Positions 46,248 to 57,828 of a stretch of 64,000 bases of DNA are shown here, piece after piece. The translations under genes and the position numbers were made by a program. This DNA is from Tilletia caries (taxonomy: Eukaryota > Basidiomycota > Exobasidiomycetes > Tilletiales > Tilletiaceae), in assembly GCA_032718865.1 (NCBI GenBank), contig JALUTQ010000026.1, positions 1-64,000 on the forward strand, read 5' to 3'. Within the stretch, counting starts at the first letter, position 1, and each line of letters opens with the position of its first letter. The notes under the pieces are model-generated. The model was not told where the DNA came from, did no database searches, and saw only the letters and a list, made by a program, of their open reading frames with translations.

Positions 46248-47935
46248 ATGGCCCCCAACATGAGCAGCTGCAAACAACCAGCAACCATCACATCAGAGGA
46301 TCACGTCAACATCAAGCGCGTTCGCAACGACAATACTGCAGGTCTCCATGGTGAGTTGGAACCCTCACTCCCCTGTTATCAATGCTGCCAACGTCGGTTT
46401 CAGGCTTCAGCGTCGCTGACATCGTTCCTCACTCTATCCGCTTTGCTGTTCAGAAGCATCCATCGATACTCAGGATGCTGCCTTCTCCCTGGCCGACACC
46501 GCACACTCGCAGCCATCTCCCACTTCCAGCTCAAGCTCCGCATCCACTGGATTGTCATGCTCAGGTCAGTTCACTCATCTGCGTGTCATCTGCTACGGCA
46601 TCTGTGCGAAGCGGTCCCTGACGACTTTCTTTCGTCCGTTCTTGACTCTTACAGACGGACGCCTGGAATCCAACGCTCCTCGCGGCAAATCAAGCATCGA
46701 TACAGTTCACACAGAAGCCCCATTGAACGACGGCTCGCTCCGCTCTTCCATTGTGGGTGAGTTTGAGCATTCCTTAGGTTACGATGGCGTTTCGGCGCGT
46801 TGAGCTCATCACGCCCGCTGTCTCTGCCACAGATAACGCTCAGTCCCCAGAACAAGGACAGATTGCTCGCCTCTCACTCTCACCATTTCGCCCGAGTGAG
46901 GCGCCGTCTTCTTCCGCCGCGCCGGACACACCTCAGTCTACCATCAAGGTCGAGCCGGTGGCAGCAGCGCGGCCTGAATGGATTGCTCCCGTTACTTGGC
47001 GTCCCGTTGGACGGTACATTCGCGTTCGGAACGTCCCGTTGCTCGGTCAAGGCTCGAACGGAGAAGTTGCTCGCGTCCTGGACGCTCTCGGGGGGTCGAT
47101 GCGCGCGCGCAGACGCGTCAGCTTCCTCAACAGCCCGCCTCGTTCCCTGCTATTCGAGATCAAAGCACTCACGCGCTTGCAAGGCCACAAGGGGATCACG
47201 GAGCTGATCGACATCTGCTACACGACGCACAAGGTCGATCTCATCATGCCGATCTACTGGGGATGCCTCCAAGATCTGTTCGATCAGGCGGAGGGTCGCG
47301 GACTCGTCACTTCGCTGGCCAAGAATCTTACGCTCCAGCTCCTCGTCGCCGTCTCGTAAATCCATCGTCAGGCGCTCATCCACCTCGACATCACGCCGGG
47401 CAACCCGATGCTCACCAGGGATTGTGTCCTCAAAGTGGGCGACTTCGGTATCGCTGCCCTGGCTAGGCACGATGAAGACACGCGCACCTTCGGCACGTTT
47501 GGGTATACCGCCCCTGAGTGCCTGCTCGGTTCGACAAAGCCCACCTGCCAGGCGGATGTTTGGTAGACTGGATGCGTGATTGCGCACCTTTTCCTGGATC
47601 GTCCCCTTTCCGCCGAGTCACACGACGCCGCCAGCTCAATTCAGGATATTCTCCACTTCACTGGCCATCCGGGTGGGCCTGTCTTTCCTCGGGCCCGGTT
47701 CTCGCCGTCTGCCTTCGACTTGCCAATGGACTGGCCTCCGGTAGATTCACAAGCAACGAACATCCTCCAAGACGCGGACGGGGATGCAGCGGACGTTGTG
47801 GAGAAGATGCTCTGTCTTCAGCCAAACCGCCGGCCTCACCTGGCGACCTTCTTCACACATTGTCTCTTCAGCAACAGCCCGCCCCCAAACAGGGTCAACC
47901 CCATGCTACCTCGCATCAATGCCTCCATCCAATGA
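46248..47935 (+). pseudogene. Decayed Ser/Thr kinase carried by the hAT element
   Basis: The exons are 46248-46350, 46454-46564, 46655-46756 and 46833-47935 with good splice sites and matching phases. After a Ser/Pro-rich N-terminus of about 170 residues, kinase motifs appear in order: LGQGSNGEV (glycine loop), FEIKALTRLQGH (helix C region), ALIHLDITPGNPML (catalytic loop, HLD for HRD), VGDFGIA (DFG), and GYTAPECL (APE). The layout resembles CDK-like kinases. Two in-frame stops break it: TAA at 47357-47359 and TAG at 47564-47566 (in the DVW-xxGC segment). The catalytic loop and activation segment are otherwise conserved, so inactivation seems recent. It lies wholly inside the hAT element, opposite in strand to the transposase, so it is probably a captured host gene. 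Confidence 0.8.
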
Positions 47936-48296
47936 GCGCGTCGGCGAGGAGCAGTATCAAAATCTATGCGTCTTCCATCAATCTTGATCATTCAATCCAT
48001 TTCTTTCACGAGTCCATCTGTCATCATAGACGCGCTCGCATCCAGTCTCAAAGCAATTCGATCTCGGCATTTCTTCTGAAAGTTAGCTGCTACCCTCCGC
48101 TTAGCATGTTCGAGACTTTTGACTGTCTGTCGCAGAGACATCAGGCATCAAGGTCCGTTTCATGATACAACGAGTGTGGATTGCTTTGCTTGTGTCACCA
48201 TGTGCTACAGCCAGTCGAGCGGTTGTTGTACGTCATGCTGGTCGGTCGCTTGCGGAGCGGTGAGGACTGCGTTTGAGGCTTCGTCTTGGTCCGGCC

Positions 48297-51200
48297 TTAG
48301 GAGCGGCTGCGGATGCGGTCGATGCGCTTGGGGACATTCTTGTTTGGCTGGCTCTTCTTCCTCTTGGTGTCATCAGGGTTGGGAAGTCGCTCGTGGCTGT
48401 GAGCTACCTTCAAGGCCTGCTCCGATAGCCCAGCAAGCTCGTCGGCCCCGGTCAGCAGCCAGTGTCTGGTGGTCACGAGTCTGGAGATGCTGGCCGCCGA
48501 CAGGCTGGCCCTTCGATTGGTGCTGACGAGTGCCGCCTGGGAGAAGACGCGCTCGACGGCAGAAGAAGAGCCAGGGATCGCGAGGACGATGCGCGCAAGC
48601 TTTGCTATCGTCGGGAAGACAGCCTCATTGTCCCGCCACCACTTGTACGGCGTGCCGTCCGTTTCTCTCCACGGGCAGGTCTTCGGATCGAGGTATCGAG
48701 CGACTTCGTCTTCTTGAGAGCCATCGTCCTGTGATATGGCTGATTCCTCTGCCGCCTGCTCTCTGCGGGCGCGTGCTGCTGAACAGGGTGAGGGTGGGTC
48801 CGCGTTGGTAGCGGGAAGCTGGGACATTTGCAAGGCCGGAGAAGAATCAGGGGACTTGATATCGATCAGCTCGTCCAAAAGCTCGCGCAATGCAGTCTCC
48901 GCCCTCAACCGGTAGGCTGGGTACGATATCTTGAAGAGCTTGCGGTTGTTTGGGTGTAACAGAGTGGCGGCAAGGACGACACGATTACGAAGGGCCATCT
49001 CCCTGTACTTGCGCAGCTTGACCTCCAACGCGTTCAAGAACTTGGCGATCTCCTTTTTGGTATCGTCGTCCAACTCCTTGTCCGACTTATTCAAGCGGAG
49101 GTGCCGAGCGATGTCGTCCCGAAGGCTAGCATGGTGATCGAGAACCGCATAGAGCGTTCCTTCTGTCTTCTCCATCTTCTTCGTGACGGCCGCTGCTAGC
49201 TTGAGGATGGGCTCCAGAAGCACCAGTTGGCGCCACTGTGTTTCCGTGAGCAGATAGTCGCCCAGCACCTCGCCTCGACGACCAATATGCGCTCGACAAT
49301 GAGCGTCGATGGCGGCCCGTATCTTGAGAGCGCTTTGGATTATGGCGAAGTGCGAGTTCCAGCGCGTCTGGTTGGGTTTGGACGGGAAAGGCGCGCTGGC
49401 GAGGTCGGGGTCTCGGTGATACTCTTTGGCCATCTGACGCCTGAAAGCCGCTCGCCGCTGACTGCTGCGATGAATCCAGGTCGTAAACGCCGCCAGCTTG
49501 CCTACACCATTGACTGGCTTGGAGATAGATGTTATAGCGCTCGAAGCTTCTCCGTTGGCATCCGGTCCCCCATCGTCGTCCGAGCCGATGTCCTCATCGT
49601 TGGGAGCCATGCCTGGCTCGTCGTCCTCGTCGTCCACATCTTCATCCAAAGGCGGAGCATCTTCGTCACCATCGTCACCCTCTTCCTCCGCATCGTCGCC
49701 AACCAGCTCTTCATCATCTTCCTCATCGTCCGTCTCGTCCGAGTCCGACGCTGGCACCTCCTCGCCGTTCTCGTCCGTGATGGTAATGGCTGGCTTGGGC
49801 CGGATGTCCAACACCTTCTTCTGTGTCTTGGTCTTGGTCTTGATGCCGAACTTCGCAAAGCCGTCTCGTACCGCAAGATTGATGTGGTGACAGAGACAGA
49901 GAACCTTGTAGTCCGCGGGCGTCCATGAGCCTGAGTTGCAAAGGCTGGCCTTGGGGAAGGCGGAGTGGGAGTGCTTCATCATCTGGTGCACCGAGGGATC
50001 ATTTTGATGAGCCTGAGGATCACGCCGCTGCATCTTCTCCTGCGCCAAGTCGTTCTCCATGAGTGTGAGCATGCGTGTGTTCGTCCCCGCCGAGTCACTA
50101 GTCACCGCACCGTACCACTTGTCGTCCAAGTTGAGCTTCTTGATAGTGCGCACAAGGTGTCCTGCAAATGTGGCGCCACTGTGCTGCTGCTGAACGACGT
50201 CGGACGAAAGGAGGCGTTCGTGGTATTGCCACTTGGCATCGACGTAGGAACCGATGATCCCCATGAAGGAATGCTGGAAGCCTTTGTTGGTCCATCCGTC
50301 GTGCTGAAGCGCCATGAGGGTGTCGATGCCTCGGACCTCCTTCAACAGGTTGGACGCCAGGTGGGCGTGGAACTTCTTGAGGTCGCGTTGCACCGTTCGA
50401 GCACTCTTGAATGATATTGTCGCTCGGTGGTCGAGAGAACGAATCATCTGCTTCATAGACGTGGAGCTCAGAAGGGTGAAGGGCAAAGCATTCCGGACAA
50501 CGCATACCAGAGCAAGTCGTCGTGTAAGGTCTATGTCGACACCTTGATGCGCATTCAGCCACCCGCGAACGCTTGCCCCACGGTACGACCCTCCAGGGAG
50601 CGTAGACGACGCTGCCATCCCCGACCGTTTCTCGGCTCCTTCTCCAGCTTCTTTGAGACGTGCGACGGCGTGCTCGTTCTTCGGACCTGAGCAGCTGCCG
50701 AGATGCGTCTTCAGGTTGGTCGGTTTGCCTTGCATCGAAGCAGTCTTGGGATCGCCGCACTTGAGGCACAGCCAGCTCTCCTTGATCTTGTTGCCCTTCT
50801 TGAATGTGCTCAAGTACTTGAAGCCCTCGTATCCTTCTGAGAGCGTCCAGCCGAACAAACTTGCCTTCGCCGCGCGCGAAAGAGGAAGGCCGTCCTCGAA
50901 CATCGGAGCGCCAAGCTTGGCCTCCCGTGCTGCTTGAGATTCAGAGCCCTCGCCTTTGGAGAGCGTGAGAGCATTGGTTGTGGTTGTCGGTACCTGTGGG
51001 ACGTCGCGGCTGGAGCTGGAGGCCTTGAGGCGTTGCGCTTTCATGATTGCGAGGATCGAAGGGCCTTCCTCTTCGTCCTCGTCCTCGAAGTTGGGGGAGG
51101 GGGATAACTCCAGGCGAGCCGAGGATGCTACTGACCGTTGCAGGGCCGGCGAGGCAAGTAGCGGGGGCTCCTGGGACTGGTCACGCACAGCAGAGCGTTT

Positions 51201-52084
51201 CACCATCGAGTCATTGGGTCTGGGCGGGTTGGAAAGAGGTCTTCGCTTCTCGGCTGGAGACGTAGGCAGCACCTTTGCCTGAGCGAGGAGTTTCCGCTCT
51301 TCCGCTGTGCCAGCGGCGCCGCGCGCGACGATCGGATTCGCTCTGCCCTTCCCCTTCTTCTTGGGGGGAGCATCGGCAGGAGAAGGCGAAGTCGACCGCG
51401 GACGAACCCCGGAGGTCGAGCTGGATGATTGTCGAAGCCGGCCGGACATGGCCGCAGCCGAGGGAAGATCCTGGTCGCCGTCTCCCATGACGTAACCCGA
51501 CATTATCTTGGGCGCTGCCGGGCGGGATGACTTGCGCACCGGACTGGCTTCGCGTGAGGTCGACCGCGCGCCTTGGGGAACCTGGAGTTTCTGAGAAGGA
51601 ACGACGACCGGCTTGAGGAGCTGTTGTTGGTTGGCTTGCTGGTTCGGCGCGGGAGGCAGCGGCGAAGACTGAGAGCCGCCGGTGGACTGGCTCTGCGAGA
51701 ATTGCAGGTATTCCTCGAACTGTGTAGACCTGCGAAGCTCGGCCAGTCGCTCTTGTGATGAGGGAAAGTTGAGAGAGAGCTGAGAAGGGAGAAAGTGACT
51801 GGGTAAGTGCGCTGCTGGCAAACAGCGGAGGACAAAACACAACATACCGGCTCATCGAGCGCCTGACTCTCCGTGTCGGGTTCATTGAGAAGGTTGGCAA
51901 TCCTCCGAAAAGCTGCGGTGTCCTCAGGAGAGAGATTGGGAATGTTGTCGATTGTTTCGCCAAAGTGGTGGATCTGGAAGCCGTCATCGAATTTGAAGCG
52001 AGCGATGGCGTCGACGGCCAGAAGCTCGGCCTCCATCGCCGCCCTGACGGCGCTGGGCTCTTGCGTGACGACGGACTCAGTCAT
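48297..52084 (-). CDS. hAT-family transposase, two exons
   Basis: Exon 1 is 52084-51848 and exon 2 is 51779-48297 (intron donor GTATGTT, acceptor CTTCTCAG, phase 0). The product has 1239 residues. A Ser/Pro-rich, basic N-terminal region comes first. A BED-type zinc finger follows (WLCLKCGD ... NLKTHLGSC, about 50670-50790). The RNase H-like catalytic core holds a very acidic insertion around residues 800-860. The C-terminal dimerisation motif (KWWRDNEAVFPTIAKLARI, then SSSAVERVFSQAA) lies near 48560-48640. The frame is fully open, so the transposase may be active. It cuts and pastes the element whose ends it recognises. An upstream GTG at 52138 is in frame, but 52084 is the first ATG. Confidence 0.93.
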
Positions 52085-52159
52085 TTGGACCAACGGTGAT
52101 GATGTGGTCGTCGAGAAGGAACAGCGTGGACGAGACACAAAGGTGATTTATTAGATTTG

Positions 52160-52380
52160 GCCACGCAAGTTATTTTCAAAATGAGATATGACCAATATGA
52201 TCCTATATGATACAAAAAACTCATATTTTTAGGAGTCGAAAATTTGTGGTCATATAGGATCATATAGGATCATATATGACCAAGTCATAAATATGAAACA
52301 TGACTTTACAATTTTGGCACGTAGTCATATATGACATGACATATGACTTGAGGTCCAAATATGACAGAATATGACATGTG
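52160..52380. repeat. Right subterminal repeat array of the hAT element
   Basis: Repeated CATATAGGATCATATATGAC-type units in both orientations match the motif set of the left end. They probably bind the transposase. Confidence 0.8.
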
Positions 52381-52398
52381 CCGAGCACTGTCCTGAAT

Positions 52399-52848
52399 GC
52401 TTGATGCCTGGTGGTGATGCTGATGAGCTGTTGGTGTTTTGACGTTTGAACTTTGAGCTGCTCGATTCATTGACTACTTGACCACCACTTGCCCCGTTCT
52501 GCGCCATCTCCTGTCTGGTTCATGGACAGCTCCTGTTCTCTGCACTAGCATCTCCTGTCCTGGTATTCGACATCGTTTTCCCGGCACCTACCCCCTCGCT
52601 GGAAAGGTTGTCTGAGTCTGAGCGTGAAACCTTGTGGCTTGTGGAGCCGCACAAGCCTGAATTTCCATACTTACACGTCCCTCCGTATTTCCTATCTATC
52701 GTCCTCATAATAACAGCGACCACTCACGCTCACGCTCACATACCTGTGCCCTCAGCCTGCCTCACCCGCGCTTAGGCTCCACTCAGCAGACTACAGGGCT
52801 TTGGCTAACGGTGAGACCCCTCCCGCCCCGGATCTCATCCTGCCCTGA
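52399..52848. other. Upstream region of the kinase gene, with a possible exon of the gene left of the hAT element
   Basis: On the minus strand an ATG at 52507 opens ten codons (MAQNGASGGQ) that end at a GT donor in phase 0, which fits the phase of the exon at 45835-45806 across the hAT insertion. On the plus strand the region is the promoter of the kinase that starts at 52849. The exon call is weak because it is so short. Confidence 0.35.
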
Positions 52849-55800
52849 ATGAGGTCGAGCCGCAGCACAACAGCCAGCCACGGCGGCGGCGGCAGCGGCG
52901 GTGGTGGTGCTGGTGGTGGCGGTAGTGGTAGTGGTGGCGGTGGTGTAGTTGTCGCTGGCGGGGTCAGTGTTGGAAATGGTGGTGCGAGGAACGCGCCTTA
53001 CGATCGAACTCAGGAGTACAACGAGTCGGCCATGTTCGACATGAGCGAGGACGAGGACGAGGGCGAAGATCAGGTCGAGGTCGAGGCCGAGCCAGGTCTC
53101 AACGGGAGCAACCATCGACGCATCTCCGACATTCTTCGCCCGCAGCAACAGCGCATCTTCGCAGGCCATGACTCGCCCCGCTCCTCGGTCGCTGCATCGC
53201 CCTCTCGCCTGCCACAGCAGCAGTTGCGCGCACAGCCCCGCATGCGCGCAAGCTGGCTCACAGACTCATTCGTCCTCTCCCGCCGGCAGTCCGTCGCTGA
53301 CTCCATCGGTCGCCCCTCCATCGCCCGCGCCCGCAGCAGCAGCAGCGCCAGCAGCAGTAGCAGCGCCAGCAGCAGTAGCAGCGCCAGCAGCGATGGTCAC
53401 CACACCGACTACGACGCTGCTTACGAAGGAAGAGCACCCCTCGTCGAAATCTTCCAGCGCGGCGAGCGCCTCGGTCCCGGCCTCCTCCATGACGGACATC
53501 CCATCCACATCGCACACACCAGTCAAGGCTTCCGCGCACAGCACGACGACGACTCCGGCAGTCAGCTCGAAATCGTACGCAAGCTTGGAGAAGGCAGCTA
53601 CGCCGTCGTCTATCTCGTCCGGGAGATCGTGCCCGCCCCGTCCCCAGCCCCAGGCTCGGTACAGCAAAGCCCCTCTCAGCAACTCGACGACCTCGATCAG
53701 TACAGTCGAACGTTGCGCGCCTCCGAGCAACCACACACCAATCCCGACTCGCCCTGGTCATCCCCTCATCCTCCCCTCCGATCATCACCCGCGGCAAGGC
53801 CCACTGGCCGCAAATTTGCCCTCAAGTGCCTCTGCAAACGTCATCTAGACGATGTCCATCTTGAAATCCAACGGTTGGAGGTGAGTAATCATCCTCTCCT
53901 TTCTCCACAGCAAGCTTTTACAGCATATTCACCCTAACCCGTTCTTCTCTCTCTCTTTTATGTTCAGGCCACCATACATCAATCCATCGGCTTCCACCCA
54001 AACATCGTCACCCTGTACCGCGTGTACGAAACCCCAGACTGGCTCTTCCTCGTCCTCGAATACTGCCCCGGTCAGGATCTCTACTTCTGGCTCGAGCGCT
54101 CACAAGACTTGGCCGGCGGCCTCACCCCCGCCGGATCTGTCTACCACGGAAATCTCGGCAGCGCGCTCTCCAGTCCATCTCGCGCTCTCTCACCAAGGCC
54201 ACTCCCCAGTCTGCATTCCAACGAGCCCTGGGACTTGGACGAAGACTTCGAGAACACGCCTCCGAACCCGTCCTTGCTCGGATCAACAAGCAACCTCAGC
54301 CTGCTCTCCCGCCGTCGGCTCCGTCTCGTCAGCCGCATGTTCCGGCAGATGTGCGACTCCGTCCAATTCTGCCACGACAAAGGCATCAGCCACCGCGATC
54401 TCAAGCCGGAAAACTTCATCGTCGAGGACAGGCGCTGGTTCTTTGACTGGGAAGAGGAGGAGGATGCCTACGAGAACGATGAGACCTCTCAGTACGGCGC
54501 CAATCGCACTGATGACAAGGACCGCGCCGATAAGCGGCCGTCGGTCAACCTCCTCGCTGCCACCCCCACAGCGGCCTCCATCCTGGATCAATCCAGGCAG
54601 TTCCGAGGTTCCGACCCGCCCAACAGGCCGAGCCCATCTCGTTCCGTCGCGTCCTTCAACCGCGGCGGCACAGGCTCGCGCGAGGGTGGCAAAGTCGTCG
54701 TCAAACTCACCGACTTCGGTCTGGCCACTGCGGACGAGCAATGCCGGGACTTCGACTGCGGCAGCAAGCCGTACATGGCGTTCGAATGCGCCAACGACAA
54801 TGCCCCTCATTACGACGCGAAACAGGCAGACATCTGGTCCCTTGGCGTCTGCTTGCTCAACCTCATCTTCCATCGCAGTCCCTTCAGCGAGCCCAATGCG
54901 GAGCGGTGTGAATCTTTCGCCTCGTTCTGCTACGACCCTGTTAAGTTCCTCACTGAAGCCTTCGAAGGCCTCACTAGAGACGCCGCCGAGTTCCTCTCCA
55001 AGAACGTCTTTTGCGAGATCTCGGACAGGTACCCCGGCCGGACCCGCATTTCAGCAAGGGCATTCGCTGACTGGGCCGAACATCTGCCCGAACACATGGG
55101 TCTCGCCAGTACGGACGCGTCTCGGATCCTGACCCGTGGACCGGACCACAGGATCACCTCCCCCCTTTCGCATTCTCGAGCTGGCTCAGTCGCTTCTTAT
55201 CTTCCCTTTTCCATCGACGGTCTCAGCGTACACGAGACCGTGCCTGTCGATCCCCTGCCGGAACATTTACAACATGTCGAGCTGCCCGAAGAGCTCGGCG
55301 ACAGCACGTACATTCAACCCGGGGACACTACCTCCTCGATCTCACGAGACGAGGGCTCGTGGAGTTCTTCACGCACGGCGAGCGATGCGGATGCCACGCT
55401 TGGCGCGGCGCTCGGAGCTGGCGGCCGACACAGCGAGTCGAGCCTCGATCATGCGAACAATAGCTCGGACACCCATGGTTCTGCCGAGGACCGCGAGCGG
55501 CGTTCCCTTGACGAAAACGGTAATGGCGATGGCGATGGTGATCGTGACGGCGACGGCGATGGTGAGGCGACCGGCGATTCCGAGCAGAAGGCGCAGAGCG
55601 GGAAACCACGGCGTCGGAAACGGGGAGCACGGAAAGGGCGGAATGCAGTCAAACCGATCGACACCGCCGCCGATTCCGTGACAGGTGGCCCGATGTCGAC
55701 GTCGGCCGCACAGCAGCCCGTGTCGGACCTGGACCGCGCGATCAACCAGCTCGCCGCTGCGTCCCAACAACTCGCTCGCGATGTCAGTAAGATGAAGAAT

Positions 55801-57222
55801 GGCGCTCCGTCTGCACTTGCGCTCGACTCGTCCTCGTCTGGTCAGCCGACAGCGGTGCCGCCGACTCCGCATGGGAGTCGGTTGAAAGCTGGCGGTGCGC
55901 TCATGCTTGCTACCAACAGTCTCAACACGCTTCATCAGAACGGCAACGCTCATCGACAAGGGTACGGTGCTGCTGATTCCTTATCGCACGGCATTGGGCA
56001 ACTTCCACCACTCCCGCTGTCTGTCGTCACCGACGGCCGCTTCAACGGTCTCAACAAAGCTTCGGTACGGACGCAGCACGGTCCTTCCTCGCCACTGCAG
56101 CAAGAACATGAGCCGATGGAAGTCATGATGCAGCATACGTCCTCGGCGGACCGCACGCAGCAGCAACAGCAGCAGCAGCAGCAGCCCTGGCGCCCCCTCA
56201 ATCCTGGTCTTACCAAACCTACCTCCTGGCGGGACCGAAACACCGGTCCGTACTCTTCCTCCACCTCGTCGTCCAACTCCACCTTCGGCGTGGCGTCCTC
56301 GGATAGCACGGCCAGCAGCATGCACTCGACGGCCTCCGCGCCCGCGGGTCTGCCGGGTCCCCGTCACCGGCCCGCGGATCTCAAGCAAGCAGGGGCGGGA
56401 GGCGGCGGCGACACGAAGGCGGTGGACGTGTCGTACCTGGCTGCGGTGTTTAACGGGGTGAAGAAGAAGATGGGGGGCAGTCAGGTGTTGGGAGGGAATG
56501 CGGGTAGGAAGGGTGGGGGACATGTCGGTGGGCGAGGTGGTGGTGGTGTGTCGGATCCGCAGATTCATCTTGGGAGACCGACGGCGCAGACTGCTAGTGC
56601 TCCGGCACGGCATGTTCAGATGCCCAGCAGTCTGCTCCACTCCGCTGTGGGCGGCTCACCAGCGCCGACGCCGATGCCGATGCCGGCGAGGGTCAGCTCC
56701 GGGGTGTCGATCGCCACCAACGGCCATATCAATAACAGCAAGAATGGAAATGGCTTAGCGGGCGCCCGACCTCAGTGGCGCGACCAGCAGACAGGACCAG
56801 GACCACAACCACAACCACCACAACAGGCGGCGCAAATGCAGCCGGTGCCTGATTCCGCTCATCAGCAGTATCACCTTCATCAGAATTACCATCAGCAGAA
56901 CCATCATCGGAACGGGCCGGACGGGGTGCATCACCCGCCTCCTCACGTCCAGCAGCAACAGCTGCAGCAGCAGAAGACGGGAGGGCTGATGTCGGCGTGG
57001 GCTGCACCGGTGTTGCCCATGGGTGTGCATCACGAGAGCAGTGCGGCGTTGAATGCGATTACCGGATATCACCACCACCACCAGCACCACCATGCACCGG
57101 TCCGGAACGATCATCATCAGCACCAGGTCCCACATCGCGGCGGCGGCGGTGGCATGACTGGCGGCGGCAGCGCACCTGGATCGTTGAATGCGGATGCGGC
57201 TAAGACGTGGCGCCGGAACTGA
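52849..57222 (+). CDS. Ser/Thr protein kinase, Ran1/Ksp1-like
   Basis: Exon 1 is 52849-53880 and exon 2 is 53968-57222 (phase 0), coding for 1428 residues. The N-terminus is Gly- and Ser-rich with coding microsatellites (SSSSAS repeats near 53334-53391). The kinase domain spans about residues 240-750 with large insertions: LGEGSYAVVYLV (glycine loop), FALKCL (VAIK-type Lys), LVLEYCPGQDL (hinge), ISHRDLKPENF (catalytic loop), LTDFGLA (DFG), and CGSKPYMAFEC in place of the APE motif, as in Ran1/Pat1 and Ksp1-type kinases. The last 700 residues are low-complexity (Gln, His, Gly, Asp-Gly repeats) with no domain. Relatives control nutrient response, mating and meiosis. The specific role here is inference. 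Confidence 0.9.
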
Positions 57223-57828
57223 ACATTGTGGACAGGACGTGCAAACCCTTCGAGGAGAGCCGAAACCCGACCCCCCTTTCTTTCCCGTTAATGCTCTGCG
57301 CACCAGCGATGACCCCAACTATCTTCCCCTCCCTCCCCGCTCCCCCTGCCTTCCACAAAGAACAAACCAAATGTCAAACCCTCAATCCTGTACTTGTATT
57401 CTTCTCGAATCATTCCCTCTCCCACCTCTCTCTCCCCCTCCCTCCCTCTCTTCCTTTCTTTACCCCCCGTGTCCTCCCCCCACTCTGCCATTCACTGCCT
57501 AATAACTCTGGGTCTCCCCCACATTCTTTCCCCCCAAATCCCACCCCAACTCCCAACCCCCAACCCTCCTCGCCTGGCGTCGAGTTGTAGAGAATACGAA
57601 GTCGCGATCAACCCGCTCGCTGCACTCCTGCTGACTGCTGCCAACTGTCCCCTCCCACCCCTCAGTAGTATTCCATTGTAGTACATCGTCGCCAGGTGAA
57701 CAATGCCGGCGAAGGAGACGAATGCGGACTCGGCTTGAAGAAATCAATGTAAACTGTAATAAAGATTTCCTTGTCTCTACGTATGTGTGAGGGAGGAGCA
57801 AGAGTGAACGAGTGTCCCCCTTCAGGCT
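57223..57828. terminator. Shared 3' region of two convergent genes
   Basis: The 606 bp between the stop codons of the kinase (plus) and prephenate dehydratase (minus) are strongly C/T-rich on the plus strand to about 57560. An AATAAA-like ATAAAG lies near 57760. No gene was found. Confidence 0.45.

Larger units (their letters stand above)
45854..52390 (-). mobile_element. 6.5-kb hAT transposon with kinase cargo
   Basis: The 12-bp inverted ends are CAGTGCTCGGCA and TGCCGAGCACTG, flanked by the 8-bp duplication TCCTGAAT (45846-45853 and 52391-52398), the hallmark of hAT elements. Both subterminal regions are packed with CATATATGAC-like motifs (see separate entries). It codes for an intact-looking hAT transposase on the minus strand and a decayed protein kinase gene on the plus strand. 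All structural parts needed for movement appear present, so the element may be autonomous. Confidence 0.95.

Noticed and set aside
46833..47935. Reassigned UAA/UAG codons in the kinase inside the hAT element
   Set aside because: Both in-frame stops lie where other amino acids are expected, but all neighbouring genes use TAA, TAG and TGA as normal stops. Simple decay explains it.
49227..49928. Plus-strand open frame opposite the transposase, with Ser- and Val-rich products
   Set aside because: It is the antisense of the acidic repeat region of the transposase (GAC/GAG-rich DNA keeps the opposite strand open) and has no start context or domains.
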